From Pseudeuparius sepicola (taxonomy: Eukaryota > Arthropoda > Insecta > Coleoptera > Anthribidae), in NCBI GenBank assembly GCA_963920635.1, contig OY987302.1, positions 35,439,278-35,503,277 of the forward strand: 64,000 bases of DNA. Direction: 5' to 3'. Shown here in pieces: positions 41,193 to 51,689 of the stretch; the stretch's first letter is position 1; each line of letters opens with the position of its first letter. The notes below the pieces were generated by a model that ran no database searches, was not told the origin of the DNA, and saw nothing but the letters and a program-made list of their open reading frames with translations. The position numbers were made by a program, and so were the translations under genes.

Positions 41193-42365
41193 AATGTGGC
41201 TTTAGTATTTTGAACTCTCTTACTCTTCTTATAATTCTTTCAATATGTATTCTTAGAGATGCAATCCTTTTTGTTGTAAAGATTTTCTTTAAAACTCTTC
41301 TCTAAAACTTCTTGTTTTGTGCTTTTTGTGCCCGCTTTCATACTTGCAGGCCTTGCCAACTTACACCCTAATGGTTGTAAAACGGTGCAGACTCTTTTAA
41401 ACCCCCTATCGTCCATAACTGAACAGTTTCTTTTTAAGACATTTAAATATTTGCTTTGCTTGATAATCTTTGTATCTGTTGTGGGACCACCAAATCCATT
41501 TGAAACAAAATTTATTATACCATCTGGAGTGGAAGATATTAAGTATTTTAAAGTATTTGTTTTTTTGTACTCTGACTATGTAGCTTCTTGTTTAACTGCA
41601 TCACTGGACTTTTCAATTTCTATTTCGAAACAGTCAAGAATACTTTCTACGTCATTATAGTTGGCTCGAAAAGCTATAGGCAAATATTTTTTATTGTTGT
41701 CTTTAATGGCCATACAATTAAAGTTTGCAAAAAGACACTCAATGGAGGCACCGTTTTCTTAAAAATTTTAGCAGCCTGACTACATGATATTCCGAAGTCA
41801 TCAGCTAAGTGTTCGAAAGGGAAGTTGGTTCTAATTTTGTTTAAAGTTATATCCATATACATATATTTCTTAAGCTGCAGGGGGTATATTTTTCCGATAA
41901 AGAAACAATAAAATACGAGTCTTCTGAAATAGTTAAGTAAAACCTACACTTGTGCATTGCAAAGTAGTTGGAACATTCAATCGAAAGGGATTTTATTCTT
42001 TCAATTTTATAACTTCCAGCATCACCATGTGAGCTGTTATAAGGCTACGATTACTTAACAGTGATAAACTAGAATCGCTTTCGAAAGCATTACTAATGTC
42101 TGATATTTGGCTTGACATGCCGTTTGAACTTTTTGAAGGTAGAGCGACATGCTTAAGTAGTATGGATTTAAATGGTGAACAAGCCACACTAACTGCCCTG
42201 GCAACTCTCTGTACTTCCTTTTCTGTTGTGGTTTGACAAATCTGCAGTAATGTAATCAATACTGCTTTGAGACTGATCGCTGTGTAGGTTGCTGCACACT
42301 AGAGATGACTTTGGTGGTAACATAAGTTTGAACTTGTTTGTCGGTGTTGGTTGAAAACTGAATTT
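41193..42365 (-). pseudogene. ISL2EU-type DDE transposase relic, C-terminal two thirds
   Basis: On the minus strand: SPFKSILLKHVALPSKSSNG (42259-41993 piece), then a helix-turn-helix-like FPFEHLADDFGISCSQAAKI (41862-41674). A DDE core follows: ILDCFEIEIEK (about 41645-41610), MDDRGFKR (about 41425-41405) and RIHIERIIRR (about 41255-41225), the expected D, D, E order of the DDE_Tnp_4 type. The break T*SEYKK and others show loss of function. The gene converges on the YqaJ relic. Its N-terminal part is displaced to 46390-46700 by a Ty3/Gypsy element. Confidence 0.82.
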
Positions 42366-42540
42366 GCCTATAATATAGTTAAGGCCAGAACGGGTAGTGT
42401 ATTCTGTTTGGTTCTAGTTCTGCTCAATGAAGAGCATCGGCTGCGGGAATTTCTCTGTAGGTTCACGTGTAGCAGGGATGTTAGTGAACTTAGGAGATTG
42501 CGAAGGTACGTTGAGGATTTGTCTAAGTGATACACCTTCG

Positions 42541-43434
42541 TCAGCTGGGACAAATGCAGGTTTTACTCGATCTTTGCTGACCCGGACATTCTTTCCTTTG
42601 ACTAGGACGGTGATAATTTTTAATTTTTGCGTCGCGGTCCGTTACAAGGTGGGGTCCGCTGTATGGAGGTTGTACGGCACCACATACTGTATCATCTCGT
42701 AGAAATACATGACTGCACATGGTCAAATTCTGAAACACGAAAGGTTTGTTATTGGAATGTCGCGAGGCAGAAATAGGGCGAAGTTGGGACATCTGTTGGC
42801 GTAGTCGTACATCGTAATTGCTGGCATCTTCATAACATTTGGTATCTGATAGTGATGTCAGCAGTTCTCCAGGTAAGCGAAGAGGTTCACCATAGAAGAG
42901 TTTGGCGGATGATGCGTTCAAGTCTGGTTTGAACGTACTACGAATTCCAAGGAGGACTGATGGTAGGGAATGTAACCATGTCATTTCTGGCTGACACATG
43001 ATTGCTGCTTTCAGCTGCCGGTGCATGCATTCTACCATTCCGTTGGAACAAGGGTGCCAGCTTGTGGTTCTTTTGCGACAGGTGCCGAAAGTCATACCAA
43101 GTAAACGAAACAGAGAAGACTCAAATTGGCGGCCTTGGTCTGTGGTGATACAGGATGGTGCGCCAAATCGGGAAATCCAGGAGGTAAAAGCTTCTGCTGT
43201 CCCTTCGGCGGTGATTGTTTCCATAGGCCAAACTTCTGGCCATCGTGTAAATCTGTCCACTGCAGTTAAACAATATCGGTATTGACCAACTGTGGGCAGT
43301 GGGCTGATAATGTCGATGTGGACATGCTGAAAACGAGATGATGGAGACGTGAAAGTACTAAGCTGAGTGTACATGGCGAGTAACTTTGTCTCTTTGACAG
43401 TGTTGGCAAATGCGGGTCCAATTGCGACAGTCAC
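42541..43434 (-). pseudogene. Gypsy integrase fragment
   Basis: The catalytic core shows HVHIDIISPLP (first Asp), CITTDQGRQFES (second Asp) and NGMVECMHRQLK (Glu), the D,D(35)E pattern of retroviral-type integrases. The region after residue ~215 continues into a C-terminal tail in another frame to about 42385. The frame is separated from RNase H by a shift, so it is not expressed as one polyprotein. Confidence 0.9.
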
Positions 43435-43499
43435 ATTGTATATGGGGCCAAACGAAACATTGGGAAACTAGCCTTGCAGATGCTTTGGTACCTGGGTGG

Positions 43500-44794
43500 C
43501 TAAGGTAGTGGTGTTGAGGTGTCGCAGTAGATTTGATAATCGGTGCCAGGTATTCTGACGCGCTCGAGTTTCAACGCTGAGTCATTTGAGAGAAGGCGTT
43601 GGAGTTCGGCATCGTCCTCTTGAGCATTTCCAAGTGCGCAGAAGTCGACAGGTGCGATGCATGTAAAAGCATCAACATGGGAAAAGTCATCAGCGACTGC
43701 GTTATCGGATCCCTCTGTGTACTGAATATCTGTTGTAAACTGTGCAATGAAAGATAATTGATTCATTTGTACAGGTGGTAGTTTCTCTCGGTGTTGTAGA
43801 GAAGCGTAGGTTAGAGGCTTGTGGTCGGTGTAGACGGTAAAAGCTTGAGCTTCTAAGACGTGGCGAAAATGTTGTACAGCGGCGTAGACAGCAAACAATT
43901 CTCTGTAATAAGCTGGCCACTCTGTTTGTCGTGACGTCAACGGCAGAGTTGGACGCATCCGTAAATAGTCCTAAAGGAGCGTCTTGTTTGGGATGGGCCA
44001 GTAAAGTGACATTGGCAAGATTTCTTTTGCATGTGGTAAAAGCATCTTCTAGTTCTGGTGTCCAGGTGACAGGTTGATTGCCACATAAACCAGTTAAGGC
44101 TGTGTGGAGGGGTGCTTGATGTTTTGCAGCAAGAGGAAGAAACTGGCAATAAAAATTTAGCATACCCATGAATCGGCGTAGTCCTTTTGCCATGCTTGGA
44201 CGTGGAAAATCTTACAGCGCCATAATACATTCTGGTAGAGGGCGTGTGCGTGTGAGAAATTTCATAACCCAAGAAATTGATTGTAGAGGATCCTAAAACA
44301 TTTCTTTTAGTGTTTACTAAGATTCCATAGTTGGATAGGCACTTGAAGACAATTTGCAGGTGTTCTCGGTGTTCTTCAGGGTTTTTCGAGAAAATAAGAA
44401 TGTCGTCAATGTAGCAAAAACAGAAATCCAGTCCAACAAGTATTTCGTCCATAAAACGTTGAAATGTTTGTCCTGCGTTTCTCAATCCGAAAGACATAAA
44501 TGGAAATTCAAACAAACCAAAGGGCGTGGTTATTGCTGTTTTCTTAATATCGTCTGGGTTCACTGAAATCTGCGTATAAGCTTTGACGAGGTCGATTACT
44601 GAAAAGATAAAACATCCTCGAAGCCGGTGAACAAAATCATGAATGTGACGTACCGGATATCTGTCGGGGATAGTCCTACCATTGAGAGCGCGGTAATCTC
44701 CGCAGGGTCGCCAGCCATCGGTTTTTTTAGGAACCATGTGCAGAGGTGACGACCAGGGACTTTCGGACCGACGTGCTGTACCTTCTTGTACCAT
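43500..44794 (-). pseudogene. Gypsy reverse transcriptase and RNase H, frameshifted
   Basis: The RT piece (44794-43937) has [57 protein letters not shown] and the YIDD motif. Frame changes near 44200 and 43950 separate it from [16 protein letters not shown] (44193-43702) and from RNase H text YYRELFAVYAAVQHFRHVLE then VYTDHKPL (43958-43500). All blocks are typical of Ty3/Gypsy. The catalytic RT aspartates remain. Confidence 0.9.
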
Positions 44795-45004
44795 GTTTTC
44801 GAATTCGATTTGTGCTATTCTAAGACGATCTGGAGCACGTTGACGTGGTTTACAAAAGACAGGAGGGCCAGGTGTCGCCTTGATATGATGCAGTGTAGAG
44901 TGCAGTACTTCATGAGGTGTTCCTGCAGGTTTGGTAAGTTCGGGAAAATTTTCAAAAATGTCACCAAAGAGATTCTGTTGATGACATTTTTTATTGTTTT
45001 GACA

Positions 45005-45352
45005 CTAGTCTGAGTGGGGAGACCAGTTGTTCCATCTGTTACGACAGTCGGGGATCAGTCCATAGAATGCCAAAAAATCAGAGCCTATGATAGGTACATC
45101 AGCGATGACAAAAATCCATTTAAAATTTTGTCGTAGGCCAAAATTTAAGCTTAGATGTTTGGAGCCGTAGGTGTGAATGGTCGAGTTGTTTGCTGCTTGA
45201 AGGTCGTAGGATACCTGCTGACGACGTTCTTTTACCAGATGTCTAGGGAAACAGCACAAATCAGATCTCTTATCGAGTAGAAAATTTTGCTTGTTGATTT
45301 GGTCAAAAACGAAGAGACGACTTCCTTGCTGCGGACAGTCGGCCGTCGCCAC
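45005..45352 (-). pseudogene. Gypsy protease with destroyed active site
   Basis: The piece aligns with the protease of insect Gypsy elements: SRLFVFDQ, FLLDKRSDLCCFPR, NSTIHTYG and ADVPIIGSDFL. The expected catalytic triad Asp-Thr/Ser-Gly is Asp-Lys-Arg here, so the enzyme is dead. Confidence 0.85.
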
Positions 45353-46001
45353 TACTGACTCAAATTTCCAGGGTTGGTTGCATTTTTGGCTTCTTGACCG
45401 AATTTATGGTGGTACCAACAAAATGAGTTGTTAGCTGATGAAGCATTTACTGCAGGTGCTTGGGAAATTGAAATCGGGGATGTGGTTAGTTGGACTTCCA
45501 TAACTTTATCTGCGGTAACTGCTAATCTTTCCAACGGCAATTCAGCTTGAGTCTGCAGGATTCCTTGAATTTGGATTGGTAGGCGTTGCATCCACAGAGT
45601 GCGCATTAAGTTATCCTGTATGGTGATTGGACCTGCTAGTGATGGTGACGTAAAAATTGCGATGGTTTACGCTTACCTAATTATTCTTCCATTAGAAGTT
45701 GTCGGACACATTGCTCTTCAGATGCAGAGAAACGCTTAATAAGTTCCTCTTTGAAAGTTGTATTGGGACTTTCTGAAGGTGGAGACCTGATGATATCGTC
45801 AACCTCGCTGGCGTAGCATTCATCCAGATCAGATATTACATACGAGTATTTTGTACTCTTTTGCGTAATTCCGGCGATTGAAAATTGGGATTCTACCTGG
45901 GCGAACCAGAGAGCTGGTCTGTTTTTCCAAAAGGGAGGAAGCTTCACAGTGATACGAAGAACGTTTGCATTCGATGACACTGACTTTGATGGCTGATTCA
46001 T
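45352..46001 (-). pseudogene. Gypsy gag, two frames
   Basis: The N-terminal piece (46001-45681) includes VKLPPFWKNRPALWFAQVES and FKEELIKRFSASEEQ. The C-terminal piece (45606-45352) includes LWMQRLPIQIQGILQTQAEL and the CWYHHKFGQEAKNA knuckle-like end. A shift near 45670 separates them. Confidence 0.88.
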
Positions 46002-46018
46002 TTCGGAGGAACTCTGTT

Positions 46019-46212
46019 GCAGAAGATGCTGTTAAAGCTCTTCATTTTGCTTCCGGAGTTGGTCCAATGCTTCTTGGTAAGCTTCCATTGAATGATTTTA
46101 GAAGTATTTGATGTTGCAAAAGATGCTGTTGAAGCTCTTCATTTTGCTTCCGGAGTTGGTCCAATGCTTCTTGGTAAGCTTCCATTGACTGATTTTAGAA
46201 GCATTTGATGTT
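46019..46212. repeat. 97-bp tandem duplication in the Gypsy 5' region
   Basis: AAGATGCTGTTGAAGCTCTT and the following ~75 bases occur twice with a period of 97, between the primer binding site and the gag start. Confidence 0.9.
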
Positions 46213-46237
46213 GAACTTATCTTTGTGATTCTTTCTT

Positions 46238-46250
46238 GTCGGGGTCACCA
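46238..46250 (-). promoter_or_regulatory. Gypsy primer binding site
   Basis: On the minus strand TGGTGACCCCGAC follows the end of the partial LTR (...CCCACA) after a few bases. This form of primer binding site is common in insect Gypsy elements. Confidence 0.7.
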
Positions 46251-46389
46251 ATATGTGGGTACAATGGTGACTAATATGCCTCACATTAGAATAAGGAATA
46301 TTTATTGATAATTAAATAGGTACAAGACTTTTATGTGATTATAATAATTCTTCTCATTGTTATTTCTTGTTATTTTCGTCTCCCAGGTC

Positions 46390-46700
46390 CCGCTTCCTAG
46401 ATATCCAAACTGGTGTTATCTTGCAGAACAGGTGGCAAGCAGGTCGACACAGGTTCCATTTGAGGCTCAACGATATTAGTTTCCTCTCTAGTTTCCAATA
46501 ATTAGCCAATCAAATTTTTCCTAGCTCGTTTAACAGCAATAGGTCTTGGTGCAGGTTCTAGTGTTTGTTTTCTACCGGTTTAACAAATGGATATATGTGG
46601 CTTTAAAGAAAATCTTTCCACCCATTAGTTTGAACCGTACATAATTTTCCATATCTTGTTCCAACTAAAATAAGTAGGTTATGTTTAGAACTAGTTTTTA
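46390..46700 (-). pseudogene. N-terminal part of the ISL2EU-type transposase relic
   Basis: Minus-strand text in several frames: VGTRYGKLCTVQTNGWKDFL near 46670-46610, then pieces matching LETxEExNIVEPQMEP, shared with the inverted copy at 47520. It belongs upstream of the 42365-41193 part, with the Gypsy element between them. Confidence 0.65.
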
Positions 46701-46711
46701 AGTTTTATGTA

Positions 46712-47416
46712 CAGTTTGGGCCAAATTAGACACTTTCAAAGGGAAACTCCTATTTTTAATGGAGATAGACGAAAACTGATAGCGGTGTCTGAGGCTCATT
46801 TTCGATCATAAACTTAATGGTGAAAACCCCAAATCGGTATCTGTCACCGTTCTTGAGTTACAGGGCGTTTTTCGAAAATGTGCATTTTCGAAAAGTGGCC
46901 GTAACTTTTTTAAAGTTGGAAATTTTGTGTTTCTGCAAAAACATTTCTAAAGCACTTTTTTACGGAATCCAATGTTGCTACTACATTTTTTCAAGTTAAT
47001 GGTTTAAGAGTTACTGATGAAAAAAAATTCATAAAAGCTATTAGTAACTGATAAGTACTTAAGTAAATCATTAAGTATTATATATTTTTGGAATGGTAAC
47101 TTTTTGCTCTATTAAAAAATGCAAAAATATATAGCGAGTTTCATTTAATATTTTTTTTTAATTAGTAACTTGTAAACCATTGACATGAAAAAGAATGTAG
47201 TAGCAGCACTGGATTCTACGTAAAAAAGTGCCTATTTTCAACTAAAAAAAGTTACGGCCACTTTTTGAAAACGCACATTTTTGAAAAACGCCTTGTAACT
47301 CAAGAACGGTGACAGATATTGATTTGGAATGAGCCTCAGACACTGCTATTAGTTTTCGTCTATCTTCATTAAAAATAGGAGTTTCCCTTTAAAAGTGTCT
47401 AATTTGGCCCAAACTG
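46712..47416. mobile_element. Palindromic TA-flanked MITE, 705 bp, at the centre of an inverted duplication
   Basis: The ends CAGTTTGGGCCAAATTAGAC (46712) and GTCTAATTTGGCCCAAACTG (ending 47416) are inverted repeats with TA on both sides (46710-46711, 47417-47418), as in Tc1/mariner-type MITEs. The arms pair over about 320 bases around 47060. The DNA outside the MITE is itself inverted: TAGAACTTAAAAACTAGTTC on the right mirrors the left. Confidence 0.9.
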
Positions 47417-47483
47417 TACATAGAACTTAAAAACTAGTTCTAAACATAACCTACTTATTTTAGTTGGAACACGATATGGAAAA

Positions 47484-48165
47484 TTATGTACAGCTAGGAG
47501 AAATTTGATTTACTAATTATTGGAAACTAGCGAGGAAAGTAATATTGTTGAGCCTCAAATGGAACTCATTGTCAATTTGGAAAGTGATGCACAAGCAATG
47601 CACTTAACGAATTCCCCAATAAGTTCTCAACATGAAAGAAACATCATTTATAGGCAAATTCAGCTTTCCTCCAACACAGACAAACAAGTTCAAACTTATG
47701 TTACCACCATAGTCATCTCTCGTGTGCAGCGACCTACACAGTGATCAGTCTCAATGCAGTATCAACCACATTATGGCAGATTTGTCCAAACCACAACAGA
47801 ACAGGAAGTACTGAGAGTTACCAGGGCAGTTAGTGTGGCTTGTTCACCATTTAAATCCATACTACTTAAGCATGTCGCTTCACCTTCAAAAAGTTCAAAC
47901 GGCATGTCAAACCACATATCAGACATTAGTAATACTTTTGAAAGTGATTCCGCTTTATCACTGTCAAGTGTAGCCTTATAGCAGCTCACATGGTAATGCT
48001 GGAAGTTATAAAATTGAAGGAATAAAATCCCTTTTGATTGAACCTTTGAACTACTTTGCAATGCACAAGTGTAGGTTTTACTTAGGGATTCCAGAAGACT
48101 CGTATTTTATTGTTTCTTTATTGGAAAGATATACTTAAGCTTAAGAAATTTACAGGGTATCCCAG
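47484..48165 (+). pseudogene. Inverted second copy of the ISL2EU-type transposase N-terminal region
   Basis: The plus-strand reading LETSEESNIVEPQMELIVNL (47517 on) and TNTEQEVLRVTRAVSVACSP-like text (from 47790) with SILLKHVASPSKSSNGMS match the minus-strand relic at 42259-41993 and 46500. It stays continuous across the point where the minus copy carries the Gypsy element, so it shows the pre-insertion layout. The reading ends near 48165 in stops, before the DDE core. Confidence 0.78.
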
Positions 48166-50779
48166 GTTTTTTGATAAGGAGTTTGACATTTTGTAGAAAA
48201 ACTCATTATAAGGTGGGTAATATAAACATAGGCCCTAAAGTTCTTCATTTCTGAGATACAGGGCGTTGTACTCTTTTTGAAATTGAATTGTGGCAATATC
48301 TCCCAAAATAATCAAGCTGCTGAACTGAAATTTGGCATTGCAGTGTTTTTGGGGATGGAGAATAGGCTGAAAATGTAAATTTCTAAATATGGGCACATGT
48401 ATATTTTTTTCGTTATAATATAATTTCGTTAATAATATAATATAATAATTTCAGTACACCTATTATAGGTGGTATTCCTGCATTTTTATGGAATAATTCA
48501 GTGTGGATTTGAGTACTTATTGAGGAAAAATACCTACAATTTTTTTAAAAAGTTAATCTTTTACCCTTACATACCCAAAATCCGACATACAGTGTCATAC
48601 CTAAAACCCACATCATATGGTTTTTTTTTATTATTCGATAAGTACCCTATTTTATGCCACTGGTTATTCAAGGTGTTTGATATTAATAGGTTTCATCACA
48701 GAAAATATATTCAAAACAGAGAGCTCCTTAATGACAGCTGTCAAATGGACTCCAACATTGAAGCTTAATATTTTCCAAATGCATTGATATTGAGGTCCAC
48801 TATTAAATGTTGGCTAATCTACGAATTGAGAAGATTATATTTTGGGAAAATATCATTTCATAACAAATGCAATCTGCTTGTTTTTGGAGTCTGTAGTTGG
48901 AGTGCATTTGACAGGTATAGTTAAGGAGCTTTCTGTTGTGGAACTATATTTTCTGTGGGATTATGCTAACCCATGCCATACCATAAAGTCTACATATTTT
49001 TTAAAACTTTAACACTTTGCAACTTTTTTGTAAGGCCTTAAAAAGGTACATTTTTTACGAGAAAGTGTGGTTATTTTTTGAAGATCTATCACCTTGTGAC
49101 GTTCTTAGGTTGAAGATAGAACTAAAGGTCACACAGCGCGGCAGCTCCACAGCTGGAGGCTGGTAGTGGGATCATTAGTTATATATGTTTTTTTTTGTAC
49201 CTTCTATTAAAGATCTTAATTAGTGAAAATTGAAAGTGAAGCTTGGTTTTTTTATTATTTATAAGTTGTTTATTGTTTGCCACACAAGACAGTTAAAGTG
49301 ATTAACCAAATTTAAAAACACCTAACTTTATTATAAGAAAATCTTGGTAAAATTACACACTGCAGTTTTCCAGATCTAGCAATGAGTGATACTTATTGTT
49401 TTATAACAGTCCCCGCATTCGTGTACAGTCTACCAAACCCTGAGCCTTTGCTCGTTTTAAAATACTTTTAATAATTTAATAATAATATCACAGCAAATCA
49501 CATTATTTGTGAATAGTTAATGAATTAACCACTCATTTGATCGATCAATCTAGGTAGAGAAATTACGTAATAAATTGTATTAATGTACAGAAAAATATTA
49601 GAATGGTATTACAACAGATTTAACCCTCTTCTGGGTGTAATTATTATAATCTTATTATGATGGGGGAACGAATTTGGAGTTTAGCAGATTACTTAAAATT
49701 CGGCATATGAGAAACTCGGAAGTTTTTGAACGGACTTACAGGAGATCCACGTGGTCGAAGTTAGCACTTCCGGGAGTCTTGGGAGTTCGTGGTTACAGAA
49801 CAAACCGTTCTCGGCAGCCTCGCTGCGGTTCCAACAGCTCACCATGCAGTTTCTGCACCCTCAGCGTCGCCAAAGAAGGCTTTAACATATCTCCAAAATG
49901 GCAATGGCGGACATAACAAATCGGCGCCGGTATTTAACAGGTTCCCTCCAGTTTACATGGGTAAAAATTATATTGGAACTAATTATCACTAATATTAGTA
50001 TTTAACAGACTCTAAATATTAAATGTGTTATTCTATTAGTAGGAAACTATTAATAAAAAGGAAATATTGTTAGGAAATAAGGTGACAACAAAGTCTAACC
50101 GTTACAACCTGTTACAATTTCGTCACTTAAAAGTGAAGCACCCTGTATAATAGAAGCTAGTAAATTGCAATGTAGTAAAATCAACTTTTTTTAATTAGCG
50201 TTTTAGACATAGAATGTTTTATTTATATCCAGGTACCAGGGCTACAAAGACAGAGAATTTAAAGAACAATTATATCACAGGAGTAAAGCAATTAACAAAA
50301 ACAACCAAAGATACTATTATTACAACATGTTTAGGTATATTGACTATTTACTAAACTACTGCCCCATGCACACTTAATAATAATGATGTGAAATAACAAA
50401 AAAAGTGCTAAAACTGTATGAGTAACTCACGTAGATATAAAATAGAAACTGCAAGTTTTAACAAAGATAGTAATAACTTTTCACTTGGCGAAGTTCAACT
50501 AAAAATAAACACACTGGCAGTGGCAAAACATTTTAGTTTTTTTAATTGCGTTATTTAAAACTTATTTACTGAGATTTTGAATATCGGTGCAGAGATTGAC
50601 TGCATCTTTAGTACAATGTATATGAGCCATTTCCAAAAGGAAGGTTATTCGAAATTAAAATGGAGGCCCTCCTTGAAATGGTGGGCCATGAGAGCTTTTT
50701 TGGGATTATTCATGGTGGTGCTGTTACAGTCCCTTTTGTGTTAACCCAGCCTTCTTTTAAGGTACTGTGGCGTTTAAAT
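48166..50779. other. 2.6-kb AT-rich stretch without a supported gene
   Basis: It starts with a TACAGGGTATCCCAGG transposon-end-like motif near 48153-48170. A GC-richer patch at 49640-49980 holds small overlapping frames without domains. The CACTTAAAAGTGAAGCACCC motif at 50125 matches the end of foldback family F2. No host gene is visible. Confidence 0.5.
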
Positions 50780-50784
50780 ATATA

Positions 50785-51210
50785 CAGGGTGATTCAGGAG
50801 GAAATGTCAATATTTTAGGTACGTATTCGGGGACCCAAAATAAACATAAAAGTTCCTATAAACATGGGTCCTATTCCCGGCCGTTACCGAAATACAGGGG
50901 TAAACAACATTCAATTTAAGGTTTTTATTACATTATTTATAACAGGTAGGCTAGGTTTTGGGTGATTCAGGCGGAAATTCCTGTTGCTTAGCAATAGTAG
51001 ACCTTAATCCTCTGGATTATTGTCTTTGGGGGTGGTTTAAATCATTGGTATATTCAAGTAAAGTAAACACTAGAGATGCATTACTCGATCGAATAATAAA
51101 TGCAGCAGCAACTATAAGAAACAGGCCCGTATCCATTCATAGAGCGACCCGAGCTATTCACCAGAGAGCTGACTTATGTTTAGAAGTAAACGGTGGCATT
51201 TTTGAAAACT
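50785..51210 (+). pseudogene. Tc1/mariner-superfamily transposase 3' end fragment
   Basis: After a TACAGGGTGATTCAGGAGG end-like motif (50785) and a second GGGTGATTCAGGCGG (50959), the frame to 51205 reads DLNPLDYCLWGWFKSLVYSS then RATRAIHQRADLCLEVNGGI. The PxDYxLWGxxK block and the RADLCLEVNGG tail are typical of the transposase C-terminus. Everything upstream of the last DDE residue is missing. The next element interrupts it at 51216. Confidence 0.75.
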
Positions 51211-51215
51211 ATAAA

Positions 51216-51267
51216 ACGTTGATTTACACGTATATATATATATATATATATACGTGTAAATCAACGT
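51216..51267. repeat. Perfect 52-bp palindrome at the left end of Mutator-like copy 2
   Basis: Bases 51216-51230 are the exact reverse complement of 51253-51267, joined by 22 bases of TA repeat. The right half is the terminal sequence of the Mutator-like element (GTGTAAATCAACG), so the left half is an inverted scrap of the same end. Confidence 0.95.
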
Positions 51268-51689
51268 AGTGACACCAAATACTAAAATGACGTTCACACA
51301 CCCAGAATTTTTAGATATTAGCCCCCCAAGTGGCACCTTGTATATTCTTTCTATACAAATACGTTGTCACACCATATATATATTTTAAATATTACCCAAG
51401 TCTATTCCACGCGGCCAACGAAAAATACCGGCCGTGGCGCGGCGCGAACTCACGTGACATTAGGAGTTACAGCATTGCTTCACTTGTGAAATAGTGTAGG
51501 AAAAATCCAATGCATTGGAATTATTATTAATATTTTATTATTTTATTTGGATAAATTTAGGCACTCAAGGCTAAAAAATATTAACAAAATACCTAACCTA
51601 ACCTAAAAATTAAAATTAAAGACTGTTAATTTTGACATTGACATTGAAGCAATACTATCAAAATTCTGTTTGGGGAGATTTGTGAGGAA

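Larger units (their letters stand above)
42366..46390 (-). mobile_element. Ty3/Gypsy retrotransposon, truncated at its 3' end, inserted in the transposase relic
   Basis: Order on the minus strand: partial 5' LTR (about 46390-46254, with AATAAA), primer binding site TGGTGACCCCGAC (46250-46238), gag, protease, RT, RNase H and integrase. The last coding residues (NQTEYTTRSG) run directly into transposase sequence near 42366, so the 3' LTR is missing. Frameshifts occur between all parts. Confidence 0.88.
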
